A stretch of DNA of 64,000 nt, taken from positions 24,460-88,459 of the forward strand of contig JACKHA010000011.1 in assembly GCA_020639215.1 (NCBI GenBank), read 5' to 3'. Under the pieces are notes generated by a model. That model saw only the letters and a program-made list of their open reading frames with translations, was not told where the DNA came from and made no database searches. The stretch is from Phycisphaeraceae bacterium (GTDB lineage Bacteria > Planctomycetota > Phycisphaerae > Phycisphaerales > UBA1924). This document shows, piece after piece, positions 42,447-51,377 of this stretch (its first letter is position 1; every line of letters starts with the position of its first letter). A program made the translations under genes and the position numbers.

Positions 42447-42964
42447 ACCACCTCGTCTGGGCCTACGGGCTGGGCGGGTCGTCGCCCCGCCGATTCGCGC
42501 GCAAGCACGACGACATCCTCTTCTACTGCGTGGACCCCGCGGCCTACTGGTTCGACCCGCCCCGCGTCCCGGCCACCAGCCGCCGGATGCGAGGGCAAAC
42601 GAAGAAGGCAACCGATGTGATCCGCGTGCCCGCCTCGGACGCCGACAACGCCCTCGCCGACGTGCTGGACGTCGCGTCGATCAACAACATGGCCGCCGAG
42701 CGCACCGGGTACCCCACGCAGAAGCCGCTCGCGCTGCTGGACCTGCTCGTCCGGGCCTGCTGCCCCCCCGGCGGCCTCGTCCTCGACCCCTGCTGCGGCA
42801 GCGGGACGACCCTGGCCGCGGCAGTGGGGGCCGGACGACACGCCGTCGGATTCGACACGAATCCCGACGCGGTCGGGCTGGCCCGCCGTCGCCTCGCTCA
42901 GACAGGAGCCGCAAGCGGGGCCACCAGCGAGCCGATCGCGGGCCCCGCCGCCCCGGAATCCTGA
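42122..42964 (+). CDS. Site-specific DNA methyltransferase (N4-cytosine/N6-adenine type)
   Basis: A 280-residue enzyme of the beta-type order: catalytic motif DLVYADPPFNTG (about residue 35) comes first, a target-recognition region with HDDILFYC in the middle, then TQKPLALLDLLVRACC and the SAM-binding DPCCGSGTTLAAAVGAGR near the C-terminus. It methylates an exocyclic amino group in a short DNA site. No restriction gene is adjacent, and its GC content matches the genome, so it is likely an orphan, housekeeping-type methylase. The start is ATG 42122 next to a -10 box. Confidence 0.88.
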   Translation: MRTTRSNQACRVERADWLEGVASLATASVDLVYADPPFNTGQTRSAPGGSYPDAWPTLEAWLAWLAERLAATRRVLRPTASVLLHVDWRTSHRARCLLDEILGADRFVNHLVWAYGLGGSSPRRFARKHDDILFYCVDPAAYWFDPPRVPATSRRMRGQTKKATDVIRVPASDADNALADVLDVASINNMAAERTGYPTQKPLALLDLLVRACCPPGGLVLDPCCGSGTTLAAAVGAGRHAVGFDTNPDAVGLARRRLAQTGAASGATSEPIAGPAAPES

Positions 42965-43141
42965 GCCCCAGGCAATCGGGGTCCGTTCATGGAAGCAGAC
43001 ATCATCCACGCCGAGGCGCTGGGCTGGGTCGCGAGGACCACGCCGTGGCAGCCCGTGATCCGGGCCTCGAACTCGCGGTCGGGACCCGTGCCCTCCAGCG
43101 GGCGTGCCCGGGGCGGTTGGCTCCGTACGATGGGAACGAGC

Positions 43142-43750
43142 ATGCCGCGCCGCCTTGTCCATCTGTACCAGCGCAAGCGGATCATCAACATCAATCTGAA
43201 CGTGGTGGCCGCCGGGCTGCTCGCGATCGCGTGCACCAAGGGCGTGATCTGGACCGTGGACCTGTTCGTCGACCGGAACCTGCACCTGCTGTTCACGGTG
43301 GTGGCGCTGGTCAGCGACATCATCTTCGACGTGGCGATCTACTACGCGCTGCACTGGGTGGCCAACCACTGGCGTCCGCTCAAGCCGCGCGGCATCGAGC
43401 GGGCCGACAAGCCGCCCGCGTTCTTCAAGGACGCAACGCTGATCCAGTTCGAGCGGGCGCTGCTCAGCCCGGTGTACTACGTGATCGCGGTGGTGCTCAT
43501 GCAGACGCTGCAAAACGTCGGCTGGCACCCCGGGTGGGCGATGGTGGGCGCGTTCACGAGCGGGCTGCTGGTCACGCGCGTGATGCACACCGCGATGGGG
43601 CTGTACACCGGCTCGTTCCGGGACTTCCCGCTCGAGCCGCTCCGAACCCCGGAGGAGCAGGTCGCCGACCCCGGGGCGGATGGCGCCGAGATCGCCGACC
43701 CGGAGGCGATCGTCGAGGCCCAGGCCGCGGAGGACGCGGCGGCGCGCTGA
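43142..43750 (+). CDS. Polytopic membrane protein of unknown function
   Basis: A 202-residue protein with about four hydrophobic helices (roughly residues 18-36, 43-70, 100-125 and 128-148) and an acidic Ala/Glu-rich C-terminal tail. No family recognised. The frame is open upstream to 42989, but that stretch has no membrane character. ATG 43142 lies 10 nt after a TACGAT box, so the start is set there. It converges with the FAD oxidoreductase gene. Confidence 0.7.
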   Translation: MPRRLVHLYQRKRIININLNVVAAGLLAIACTKGVIWTVDLFVDRNLHLLFTVVALVSDIIFDVAIYYALHWVANHWRPLKPRGIERADKPPAFFKDATLIQFERALLSPVYYVIAVVLMQTLQNVGWHPGWAMVGAFTSGLLVTRVMHTAMGLYTGSFRDFPLEPLRTPEEQVADPGADGAEIADPEAIVEAQAAEDAAAR

Positions 43751-43759
43751 CCGGGCACG

Positions 43760-44962
43760 CTACCGCGCCGAGAGCCTCGCCAGCGGGAACGCCGGGGGCC
43801 CGTGGTCGAGCAGCTCGTGAACACAGGCCTGGGCGGTGCGGGCGGCCAGCGACATGCCGTGCCCCGTGAAACCGGCGCACAGCCACACGGCCCGATCGGG
43901 CAGGTCGGGCGTGGCGATGGGGCCCACCAGCGGCAGACCGTCCGCCGTGAAGCCCATGGTGCCTCCCCACCGCGCCATCACGCCCCCCTCGAGGCCCAGC
44001 GTGCCGCGCGCGAATGCCTCGAGCTCGCGCTGGATGGCCTCGGTGGGCTCGTCGTCGTAGCCGACTTCCTCGTCGGCCCGCGTCGTGCGCTTGCCGCCGA
44101 CCACGACGGTTCCGTCGGGCGTCTGGCGGGCGTACTCGTGCCCGAAGTTGATGTAGTAGGAGAAGTCGAGGCGGTAGGGGGTGTCGGGGCGGATGGCGAG
44201 CATCTGGCCGCGCTTGGGCGCGATGGCGGCGGCGAGCGTCGGGTCGTGGGCCGCGAGCACGCGCGGCGTGTAGGCGTTGGTGCAGAGGATGACGTGGCGT
44301 GCCAGGAACGCGCCGTCGGTGGTGCGGGCGATGACGTGGCCCGGCGAGGCGAGCGGGCCGGCGTGGCGGGCGTCGGCGGGGTGGATGCCCAGCAGTTCCT
44401 GCTGCTCGAAGATGAGCGGGCGGAGCGGGGCGCCCAGGTGCTGGAGCATCTGCCACGGGTTGATGGACGCGTCGGCGGGGTTGACCAGGGCGCCCAGGGC
44501 GGCCCCGGAGGCCCAGGCGCTGTCGTCGTGGGTGTCGAGCCAGTCCGCGGCGAAGGCGTCCTCACGCAGGAGGGCCAGCGACTCGCGGAGCTGCGCGAGT
44601 TCGGTGGTGTCGATGGCCATGAGGCATGAGGGCACGCGCCGGAAGGAGGGCAGGGCGTCGATGCCGCGCTCGAGCAGGATGGCCAGGTTCTCTTCTGTGA
44701 AGCGCCACATGGCGCGGGCGCGGTCTCGTCCGTGGGTCTGGATGGCGGCGGCGTAGTTCTCGGCCATGCCGCGCATGAGGAACCCGGCGTTGCGGCTGGA
44801 GGCGCCGGCGCCGAGGGTGTGGCGTTCGACGATGGCGACGCGGAGGTTGCGTTCGAGCAGTTCGGTGGCGACGGACAGGCCGCAGACGCCGGCGCCGACG
44901 ACCAGGGCGTCGATCTGGCGTGTGCCGAGCGCGTTGGAGTGTCGCCAGTAGGGGGCGGGCAT
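43760..44962 (-). CDS. FAD-dependent oxidoreductase (D-amino-acid oxidase superfamily)
   Basis: A 400-residue flavoprotein with the dinucleotide-binding motif DALVVGAGVCGLSVATELLER at the N-terminus (split here: GAGVCG core), GAGASSRNAGFLMRG, and the C-terminal FAD segment GFTADGLPLVGPI followed by WLCAGFTGHGMSLAARTAQ. The family oxidises amines or amino acids such as glycine, sarcosine or gamma-glutamyl-putrescine. The Gly-rich end GFTGHGM fits this group but the substrate is not determined. It diverges from citrate synthase. Confidence 0.88.
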   Translation of the reverse strand: MPAPYWRHSNALGTRQIDALVVGAGVCGLSVATELLERNLRVAIVERHTLGAGASSRNAGFLMRGMAENYAAAIQTHGRDRARAMWRFTEENLAILLERGIDALPSFRRVPSCLMAIDTTELAQLRESLALLREDAFAADWLDTHDDSAWASGAALGALVNPADASINPWQMLQHLGAPLRPLIFEQQELLGIHPADARHAGPLASPGHVIARTTDGAFLARHVILCTNAYTPRVLAAHDPTLAAAIAPKRGQMLAIRPDTPYRLDFSYYINFGHEYARQTPDGTVVVGGKRTTRADEEVGYDDEPTEAIQRELEAFARGTLGLEGGVMARWGGTMGFTADGLPLVGPIATPDLPDRAVWLCAGFTGHGMSLAARTAQACVHELLDHGPPAFPLARLSAR

Positions 44963-45036
44963 GGGAGATGCTACACCGATCGCGGACCTGCGCTATTCTT
45001 CCTGCAGAACACGCACTCCCGAGAGAGGACCCGACC

Positions 45037-46227
45037 ATGGCGACCGCCGCCGCTTCCAACGCTCCCGCTGCCTCGTTCACCCGCGGCCTCGAGGGCGTCG
45101 TCGCCGGCGAGACCGAGATCTGTTCGGTCGAGCAGGGCGCGCTGATCTATCGCGGCTACGAGATCCACGACCTGGCCCAGCACGCCACGTTCGAGGACGT
45201 GGCGTTCCTGCTGCTGGTTGGGCACAGGGCGTCGAAGGACGAGCTGCGGTTCTTCAAGGATGAGCTGATCGCCAACCGGGCGTTGCCGAACCAGGTGGTC
45301 GAGTACCTGCGGGCGGCGGGGCCGATGCTGAAGGACGGGACGGCGGTGCCGATGGACGTGCTGCGGACGGCGGTCTCGATCCTGGGCAACATGGACAAGG
45401 ACGCGCAGAAGATCGACGCGGAGGCCAACCTGCGGAAGGCCAAGCGTCTGACGGCCAAGATCCCGACGGTCATCGGGCACATGCAGAACATCATCGACGG
45501 GCGGGACCTGGTGGGGCAGGAGACCGGCGGCGACGCGAACCTGTCGCACGCGGGCAACCTGTACTACATGATGACGGGCAAGAAGCCCTCGGCGCAGTAC
45601 GAGCGGACGATCGACGTCTCGCTGATCCTGTACGCGGAGCACGACTACAACGCGAGCACGTTCGCCAGCCGCGTGATCGCGGGGACACTCAGCGACATGC
45701 ACGGGGCGGTGACCGGGGCGATCGCGGCCCTGAAGGGCCCGCTGCACGGCGGGGCCAACGAGGCGGCGATGGACATGCTCAGCGAAATCCGGCGCGACAT
45801 CGGCCCGGCGAACGACAAGGCCAAGATCGAGGCGTGGATGCACAAGGCCTTCGCCGAGAAGCGGAAGCTGATGGGCTTCGGGCACCGCGTGTACAAGAAC
45901 GGGGACCACCGGGCCCCGATCCTGCACGGGCTGGGGCGCAAGATCGCCGAGGCCCAGGGGGCCGAGCAGGTCGCGCTGTTCGAGATGGGCGAGATCGTGC
46001 AGGCGCAGATGCTGCGGGAGAAGAACATCCACCCGAACGTGGACTTCCCGTGCGGGATGACGTACTTCGTGATGGGGATCCCGGTGCCGCAGTACACGCC
46101 GATCTTCGTGGCGTCGCGGATCACGGGTTGGGCGGCCCACGTCATGGAGCAGCACGCGAACAACCGCCTGATCCGCCCGGTGAGCGTGTACACGGGCCCG
46201 GCGTTGAAGAAATGGAAGGACGCCTGA
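45037..46227 (+). CDS. gltA: Citrate synthase
   Basis: Condenses acetyl-CoA with oxaloacetate, the first TCA step. At 396 residues it is the short, dimer-type citrate synthase. Conserved parts are SVEQGALIYRGYEIHDLA, LYAEHDYNASTFASRV, the catalytic LKGPLHGGANEAAM, GFGHRVYKN and ASRITGWAAHVMEQHANNRLIRP. Methylcitrate synthases are close relatives and cannot be excluded by sequence alone. GAGAGAGGA precedes ATG 45037 and a TATTCT box lies at 44994-44999. The serine-hydrolase gene overlaps its 3' end. Confidence 0.95.
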   Translation: MATAAASNAPAASFTRGLEGVVAGETEICSVEQGALIYRGYEIHDLAQHATFEDVAFLLLVGHRASKDELRFFKDELIANRALPNQVVEYLRAAGPMLKDGTAVPMDVLRTAVSILGNMDKDAQKIDAEANLRKAKRLTAKIPTVIGHMQNIIDGRDLVGQETGGDANLSHAGNLYYMMTGKKPSAQYERTIDVSLILYAEHDYNASTFASRVIAGTLSDMHGAVTGAIAALKGPLHGGANEAAMDMLSEIRRDIGPANDKAKIEAWMHKAFAEKRKLMGFGHRVYKNGDHRAPILHGLGRKIAEAQGAEQVALFEMGEIVQAQMLREKNIHPNVDFPCGMTYFVMGIPVPQYTPIFVASRITGWAAHVMEQHANNRLIRPVSVYTGPALKKWKDA

Positions 46228-47429
46228 GCGAACGCGCGGGCGAGACCGGCGCGGCACGGGACGACGCGGAGTCGGGCGGGGGCGTGACGGACGCCGGTGG
46301 CTCGCCCGCGCTGGATGCGATGCTCCGGCAGGTGCGTGGCGAGGTTCCGGCGGTGCTGCGTGCGTGCGGGGCGCCGTGGGCCACGATGGCGGTGCGACTT
46401 GCCGGGCGGACGGCAACGTGGGTGTGGAACGCGCAGGATTCGGGCGGCGACGCCGACGTGGCGGCGCGCGTCACGGACGCAACCGTCGTCCGATGGGGGT
46501 CGATGGCCAAGCCCGTGACTGCGCTGGCGGTGCTGCGTCTGGCGGCGCTCGGGCGGATCGGGCTGGACGACTCGGCGGTCGCGCGTTCGGCGTCGTTCTA
46601 TCCGTCGGAGGAGCAGTTGGGCGGCCATCGCGCCGAGGCGATCACGATCCGTCAGCTGCTCACGCACACATCGGGCATTGGCGTGCCGCGTTTCCGTGGC
46701 ATCGGGTGGGACCGGCGGCGCCCGCGGGCCTCGGCGGTGCTCGCGGGGCTCGACGGCGCGAGGGCGTGGCGTCTGGAGCACGCGCCCGGTGCCGGGCAGA
46801 CGTACGGGAGCGCGGCGTACGTCTGGCTGCAGTCGATCGTGGAGGACGTGTGCGGGGAGGCGTTTGAGTCGTGCGTGCGGACGCTGCTTTTCGGGCCTCT
46901 GGGGCTCGACCGGGTCTGGCTGCTTGGCGACGGGGAGGTGCGGGGGGAGATCGCTTGGGGCGTGGAAGCGGACGGGACGCCGATCTCGGCACGGCGGTCG
47001 CCGGTCCCGGGGGCGACGGGGCTGTTCGCAGGGCCGCGCGATGTGGTGCGGCTGCTTGCGGGATTGGTCGACGCGGACACGCCGAGCGGCGGGGCAGTGG
47101 GCGACGGCGGTTCGGCGTCGTTGCGCGATCTGTTCTCGCCCGAATGGCTTGGCCAGGTGCTGATGAACCAGACGCCCGGATTCCCTGAGGCGTGGGGCCT
47201 TGGCTGGCGTCTGCAGGACAGCCAGGACGGGCTGGTGTTCCGGCACGCGGGATGGCCGGACGGGGTGCTGGCGTACACGGAGGGGCTGCCGCGGCTCGGT
47301 CTGCTGACGTGCTTCGAGATCGGTTGCGCCGGGGCGAAGCGGGCGCTGGTGCGACTGGCGGATATCGCACGCTGGCACGGGCGGATGCTGAAAAAGGGCG
47401 GGGCGGGGGGCGGGGCGGGTTGTTCGTAG
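46212..47429 (+). CDS. Serine hydrolase, beta-lactamase/penicillin-binding-like family
   Basis: A protein of up to 405 residues with the class-C-like active-site set: nucleophile in WGSMAKPVTALAVL (SxxK), the tyrosine motif in GQTYGSAAYVWLQ and the C-terminal FRHAGWPDG (HxG). Such enzymes are esterases, peptidases or beta-lactamase-like hydrolases; there is no clear signal peptide, so a resistance role is unlikely. ATG 46212 overlaps the end of gltA by 16 bp; GTG 46284 is an alternative start closer to the conserved domain. The gene is probably co-transcribed with gltA. Confidence 0.8.
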   Translation: MEGRLSERAGETGAARDDAESGGGVTDAGGSPALDAMLRQVRGEVPAVLRACGAPWATMAVRLAGRTATWVWNAQDSGGDADVAARVTDATVVRWGSMAKPVTALAVLRLAALGRIGLDDSAVARSASFYPSEEQLGGHRAEAITIRQLLTHTSGIGVPRFRGIGWDRRRPRASAVLAGLDGARAWRLEHAPGAGQTYGSAAYVWLQSIVEDVCGEAFESCVRTLLFGPLGLDRVWLLGDGEVRGEIAWGVEADGTPISARRSPVPGATGLFAGPRDVVRLLAGLVDADTPSGGAVGDGGSASLRDLFSPEWLGQVLMNQTPGFPEAWGLGWRLQDSQDGLVFRHAGWPDGVLAYTEGLPRLGLLTCFEIGCAGAKRALVRLADIARWHGRMLKKGGAGGGAGCS

Positions 47430-47490
47430 GCGTTTGGAATCGCGCGGTATCGTTCCGGCTCACCGGTTCGAGGCACGAGGCGAACAGCGA

Positions 47491-48759
47491 ATGACCGATC
47501 AGGGCGGGGATCATGGGCGTTGTTCCGATGGCGTGGTCGTGACCGGCATGGGCGCGGTGACGTGCTGCGGCGTCGGGGTGGCGGCGCTGTGGGACGCGGT
47601 GCTTGCTGGGCGTCCAGGCGGCGTGTGGCTCGAGACGGATCGCGGGCGGTGGGCGGCGTGCCCGGTGGGCGTCGAGCGATTCGGCATTGAGGACCACGCG
47701 GCGCTGCGACGCCAGGATCGGCACGTCGTGTTGGGGGCGGTGGCCGCGCTTGAAGCGGTGGGGCAGGCGGGCCTGCGGCGTGATGGGGGGGATGGGGCGG
47801 GGTGTGATCCGGGACTTGGTGTGGTGTGGGGCACGTCGCGCGGGCCGATGGGGGTTTGGGAGCAGGTGTGGGGCGATGCGCACGCGGGGCGTCGTCCGAG
47901 GCCGGGGCTGGTGCCGGCGGGGACTCTGGCGACGGGGGCGGGGGCGCTGTCGGTGCTGCTGGGCGCGGGCGGAGCGGGGATGGCGGTGTCGGCGGCGTGC
48001 GCGTCGGGGGCGCACGCGATCGCGACCGGGGCGATGTTGATCCGCGGCGGTGCGTGCGACGTGGTGGTGGCGGGGGCGTCCGACGCGGTGCTGTCGGGGA
48101 TCACGCTGGCGCAGTTCGACGCCGCCGGGCTGCTGGCGGGGGGTGAGGACCCGTCGCGGGCGTGCCGTCCGTTCGACGCGCGTCGCAGCGGCACTGTCTT
48201 CGGTGAGGGGGCGGGGGCGGTGGTGCTTGAGCGCGAGTCGCACGCGCGACGGCGGGGCGCGGGCGTGCTTGCCCGCGTGCTCGGCTGGGGGTTGTCGGCC
48301 GATGCCTGTGGGCGGATCGAACCGGACCCGAGCGGGAGCGGGCTCGAGCGGGCTGTTCGTGCGTCGATGGCGATGGCGGGGGTCGGGGCGAGTGGCGTGG
48401 CGTACGTGAACCTGCACGGAACGGGGACGCTGGCCAACGACGCGTGCGAGGCGGGGGTGATGGCCAGGGTGTTTGGAGGTGCGGGGAGCGGGGCGGGCGG
48501 GTGTGCGGGCCCGTGGGTCGGATCGACCAAGGGCGTGACGGGGCACTGCGTCGGCGCGACCGCGGCGATCGAGGCGATCGTGGCGATCGAGGCGATTCGG
48601 CGGGGGATCGCCCCGGCGAGCGCAAACCTGGAGGATCCGGATCCGGCGCTGGACGCGAGGTTCGTGGTGGGCGATGCCCGGGCGATCGGCGGCGGGGCGG
48701 CGATGTCGATCAGCGCGGGGTTCTGGGGGTTGAACGCGTGTCTCGTGTTCGGAGGGTGA
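47491..48759 (+). CDS. Beta-ketoacyl-ACP synthase (FabF-like)
   Basis: A 422-residue condensing enzyme with the Cys-His-His triad: nucleophile in VSAACASGAHAIATGA (about residue 170), histidine in NLHGTGTLANDACE and histidine in STKGVTGHCVGATAAIEA. It starts VVVTGMGAVTCCG, as FabF/FabB do. It elongates acyl-ACP or takes part in polyketide-like synthesis; stand-alone copies outside the fab cluster, as here, may have special roles. GAGG lies upstream of ATG 47491. The coding strand is notably G-rich compared with genes at 24-42 kb. Confidence 0.87.
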   Translation: MTDQGGDHGRCSDGVVVTGMGAVTCCGVGVAALWDAVLAGRPGGVWLETDRGRWAACPVGVERFGIEDHAALRRQDRHVVLGAVAALEAVGQAGLRRDGGDGAGCDPGLGVVWGTSRGPMGVWEQVWGDAHAGRRPRPGLVPAGTLATGAGALSVLLGAGGAGMAVSAACASGAHAIATGAMLIRGGACDVVVAGASDAVLSGITLAQFDAAGLLAGGEDPSRACRPFDARRSGTVFGEGAGAVVLERESHARRRGAGVLARVLGWGLSADACGRIEPDPSGSGLERAVRASMAMAGVGASGVAYVNLHGTGTLANDACEAGVMARVFGGAGSGAGGCAGPWVGSTKGVTGHCVGATAAIEAIVAIEAIRRGIAPASANLEDPDPALDARFVVGDARAIGGGAAMSISAGFWGLNACLVFGG

Positions 48760-48837
48760 GATCGAGGAGAGAGACCACGGCGGATCGGGAGCGAGGGGTC
48801 TGGTGCCGTGCGGGCGGTGCGCAGGAGTGCCCGCGGG

Positions 48838-49374
48838 TCACTCTGGCGGGCGTTGGGTGGGATCGGACGCGGGCGGCGCGGGCTCCTCGAACCGGGGACG
48901 CGGCTCCTCCAGGCGTTCGAGGAACGCGGCTCGACTCCGTTTCAGAGCCTCTTGCCTGCGAACACTGTCGTTGAGGTGGCGTGGCCCTTTGATTTCCGAG
49001 TTCTGGAGCGAGTCGGCCCAGGCCCTGAGCTGTCTCGAGCACGATTCGGCCCGCGATTTCAGATCTGAGATCTCAGATTTGAGATCCGAGAATCGCCCCA
49101 GGCGTTCCATGAGGCAGAGCATCGACCGCACCTCGCCGGCGGATCCCCGGGCGATGTACAGGAACGCGATGAGCTCGGCTGTCGTTCCCCGCTCGAAGCC
49201 CTCCGCGATGTTGTTGGAGACGGAGATGGTCGCGCGGAGCAGCTGCGAACGCAGGTCCCCTGCGTCCCGGAGCCCGGCGCGCCCCGCCGGTGCGTCGGCC
49301 ATCGAGAACGCGGCCTCGGCCAACGCGATGGCCGAGATCCAGACGGGCAGGTCTTCGAACCGCTTGTAGGCCAT
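48838..49374 (-). CDS. Four-helix-bundle protein (S23/Avd-like)
   Basis: A 178-residue protein starting MAYKRFEDLPVWISAIALA and containing LLRATISVSNNIAEGFERGT, the hallmark of the 23S-rRNA intervening-sequence (S23) family, related to the Avd accessory protein of diversity-generating retroelements. Here it is free-standing: no reverse transcriptase or variable repeat is seen. The helix around FSDLKSEISDLKSRAES is encoded by a repetitive DNA stretch (about 49062-49098), and the C-terminal about 50 residues are an extra Arg/Pro-rich tail. A TACGCT box ends 7 nt before ATG 49374. Confidence 0.8.
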   Translation of the reverse strand: MAYKRFEDLPVWISAIALAEAAFSMADAPAGRAGLRDAGDLRSQLLRATISVSNNIAEGFERGTTAELIAFLYIARGSAGEVRSMLCLMERLGRFSDLKSEISDLKSRAESCSRQLRAWADSLQNSEIKGPRHLNDSVRRQEALKRSRAAFLERLEEPRPRFEEPAPPASDPTQRPPE

Positions 49375-49434
49375 GGGCGCGAGCGTATCAGGTCGGGGGA
49401 ACGCGTCCGAAGCGCACCGCCCCAACAATCCGGC

Positions 49435-50316
49435 GTGCCCAACAGCAACGCCGCCCATCTGCACCGCGCTCTGTCCTGCTCGCCCGCCTGCGTCGGGCTC
49501 GATCCGGTGCTGGAGAAACTGCCGGAGGCGTTGCGGGGCGAGCACTGGGAGCCGGCGCGGGCGATCGAGCATTTTTGCCGCGGCGTGCTCGACGCGGTGG
49601 CCCCGCACGTGCGGATCATCAAGCCGCAATCGGCGTGCTTCGAGCGGTACGGGTCGGCGGGGTGGCTGGCCCTTGAGCACACGGTGCGTCACGCGCGGGA
49701 TCTGGGCTTGCTGGTGATCCTGGATGCGAAGCGTGGCGACATCGGCGTGTCGGCGGAGCACTACGCGGCGGCGGCGGCGGGCCTGGGGGCGCACGCGATC
49801 ACGGTCAGCCCGTATCTCGGCGCGGAGACGATCGAGCCGTATCTCGACGCGGGGCTGGTGGTGTTCGTGCTCGTGAGGACGTCGAACCCGGGCGGCGACG
49901 GGGTGCAAGCGCCGGTGCTGGGCGACGGGCGGAGCGTGGCGGGGATGGTTGCGGAGATGGTGCGGGACTTGGGCGCGTCTCGGACGCGGTCGGGGACTGA
50001 TGGCTCGGCGGGCGTGAACCCGGTCGGGGCGGTTGTGGGTGCGACCAAGGCGCGGGAGGGCGTCGCGCTGCGCGGGCTCATGCCTGACACGGTGTTCCTG
50101 GTGCCCGGCTACGGGGCCCAGGGCGGGACGCTCGAGGATGTTCGAGGCCTGATCCGCCCTGGGGCCACCGGGGCGGGTGACGGGAGTGTCATCGTGAACT
50201 CGAGCCGCGGCGTGCTGTATCCCGGCACGCCCGATCCGGCGCGATGGAGCGGGGGCGTCGGGGCGGCGGCTGCGCGGTTGGCGGGTGATCTGCGAGATCT
50301 CTTCGCCAGGCGATGA
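49435..50316 (+). CDS. pyrF: Orotidine-5'-phosphate decarboxylase (type 2)
   Basis: Last step of UMP synthesis, decarboxylating OMP. The active-site segment ILDAKRGDIGVSAEHYA (Asp-x-Lys-x2-Asp) is intact at about residue 98, with the type-2 features CVGLDP near the start, RIIKPQSACFERYG and LVPGYGAQGGT near the end. 293 residues is normal for type 2. Translation starts at GTG 49435. It diverges from the four-helix-bundle gene 60 bp away, so both promoters share this short spacer. Confidence 0.94.
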   Translation: MPNSNAAHLHRALSCSPACVGLDPVLEKLPEALRGEHWEPARAIEHFCRGVLDAVAPHVRIIKPQSACFERYGSAGWLALEHTVRHARDLGLLVILDAKRGDIGVSAEHYAAAAAGLGAHAITVSPYLGAETIEPYLDAGLVVFVLVRTSNPGGDGVQAPVLGDGRSVAGMVAEMVRDLGASRTRSGTDGSAGVNPVGAVVGATKAREGVALRGLMPDTVFLVPGYGAQGGTLEDVRGLIRPGATGAGDGSVIVNSSRGVLYPGTPDPARWSGGVGAAAARLAGDLRDLFARR

Positions 50317-50549
50317 GTCCGTGAACCAAGGGCACGCGCGAGATGTTCTCGGTCGTGCCCTCCCCATCCCTTTCAATCGGCGCGCGCGTCCGCCCGCACA
50401 ACCGCCCCAGCCTGCCCACTCGTCGGCCGCGGGCGGCACGGCACGCCCAACCCGCGCCGCCCGCGCACCGATGACCGCTCCGGGTTCTCGGCGGTTGGAG
50501 CCGCCGACGATCCGCTCGGGACCGTGCGACCCAGAGACCAGGAGCGGCC

Positions 50550-51329
50550 ATGGACAAGGCCAGTCTGATCGGCTGCATCATCGGGCTCATCTGCTTCGGC
50601 TTCGTCGCGTTCGAGGCGTCGCACGGGCAATTCGAGATGTTCTTCTCGCTCGAGGGCGTGTTCACCGTCATCGGCGGGTCGATCTCGGTCGTGTTCATGT
50701 CCATGCCCATGGAGAAACTGCTCCGCGTGCCGGGCTACCTCAAGTCGTTCCTGTTCCACAAAGCCAAGAGCCCGGCGGAGATGGTGGAGCTGTTCTCGCG
50801 TTTGTCGGAGAAGGCGCGTCGGGACGGGATCCTGGCCCTCGAGTCGGACATCCAGTCGCTGGACGACAAGTTTCTCGCGGCGGGCCTGAAGGCGGCGGTC
50901 GACGGGGTGGACCCTGGGGCGGTCGAGGCGAATCTCCGGATGGAGATCCTGGCCATGCAGGACCGGCACAAGGCCGGGAAGAAGTTTTTCGACCTGATCA
51001 AGCTGTACGGACCCGGGTGGGGCCTGGTGGGGACGCTGATCGGGCAGATCGGCATGTTCGGCCAGCTGGGGGGATCGATCGAAGCGATGGGGCACATGCT
51101 CGCGCTGGCGGTGGTGGCGACGCTTTACGGCACGGTGGCGGCCAACGCGATCGCGGGTCCGATCGGCGACAAGCTCGCGATTCGGTCGGGGGAGGAGATC
51201 CTTCGGCGCGAGATGATGATCCAGGGCATTCTCTCGATCCAAGCGGGCGACAACCCGCGCGTCACGACGGATCGCCTGCTGGCGTTCATCCCGTCCGCGG
51301 TGCGGGCGAAGCTGCAGGCGGCGGCATAA
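50550..51329 (+). CDS. motA: Flagellar motor stator protein MotA
   Basis: Forms the proton or sodium channel of the flagellar stator with MotB. The 259-residue protein has four membrane helices (about 5-23, 32-50, 150-172 and 180-205) and a cytoplasmic loop; the C-terminal half YGPGWGLVGTLIGQIGMFG, IGGPIGDKL-like IAGPIGDKLA and the A-L-x-T-L-Y-G-T segment are typical. AGGAG lies 5 nt before ATG 50550. motB follows 48 bp downstream. Other flagellar genes are outside the window. Confidence 0.9.
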   Translation: MDKASLIGCIIGLICFGFVAFEASHGQFEMFFSLEGVFTVIGGSISVVFMSMPMEKLLRVPGYLKSFLFHKAKSPAEMVELFSRLSEKARRDGILALESDIQSLDDKFLAAGLKAAVDGVDPGAVEANLRMEILAMQDRHKAGKKFFDLIKLYGPGWGLVGTLIGQIGMFGQLGGSIEAMGHMLALAVVATLYGTVAANAIAGPIGDKLAIRSGEEILRREMMIQGILSIQAGDNPRVTTDRLLAFIPSAVRAKLQAAA

Positions 51330-51377
51330 ACCCGGCCAGCGCGCCGATCACTCCTCCATAGCGTCAGGCGGACCCCA

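Noticed and set aside
42122..42964. Methyltransferase as part of a restriction-modification pair with the CoiA-like gene
   Set aside because: The genes differ in composition and are separated by almost 1 kb; CoiA-like nucleases are not known to me as partners of such methylases.
46212..47429. Beta-lactamase resistance gene
   Set aside because: SxxK, Tyr and HxG motifs also fit esterases and peptidases, no clear signal peptide is visible, and the gene is coupled to citrate synthase rather than to resistance genes.
48838..49374. Diversity-generating retroelement suggested by the Avd-like protein
   Set aside because: No reverse transcriptase and no template/variable repeat pair in the window; the S23 family is common outside DGRs.
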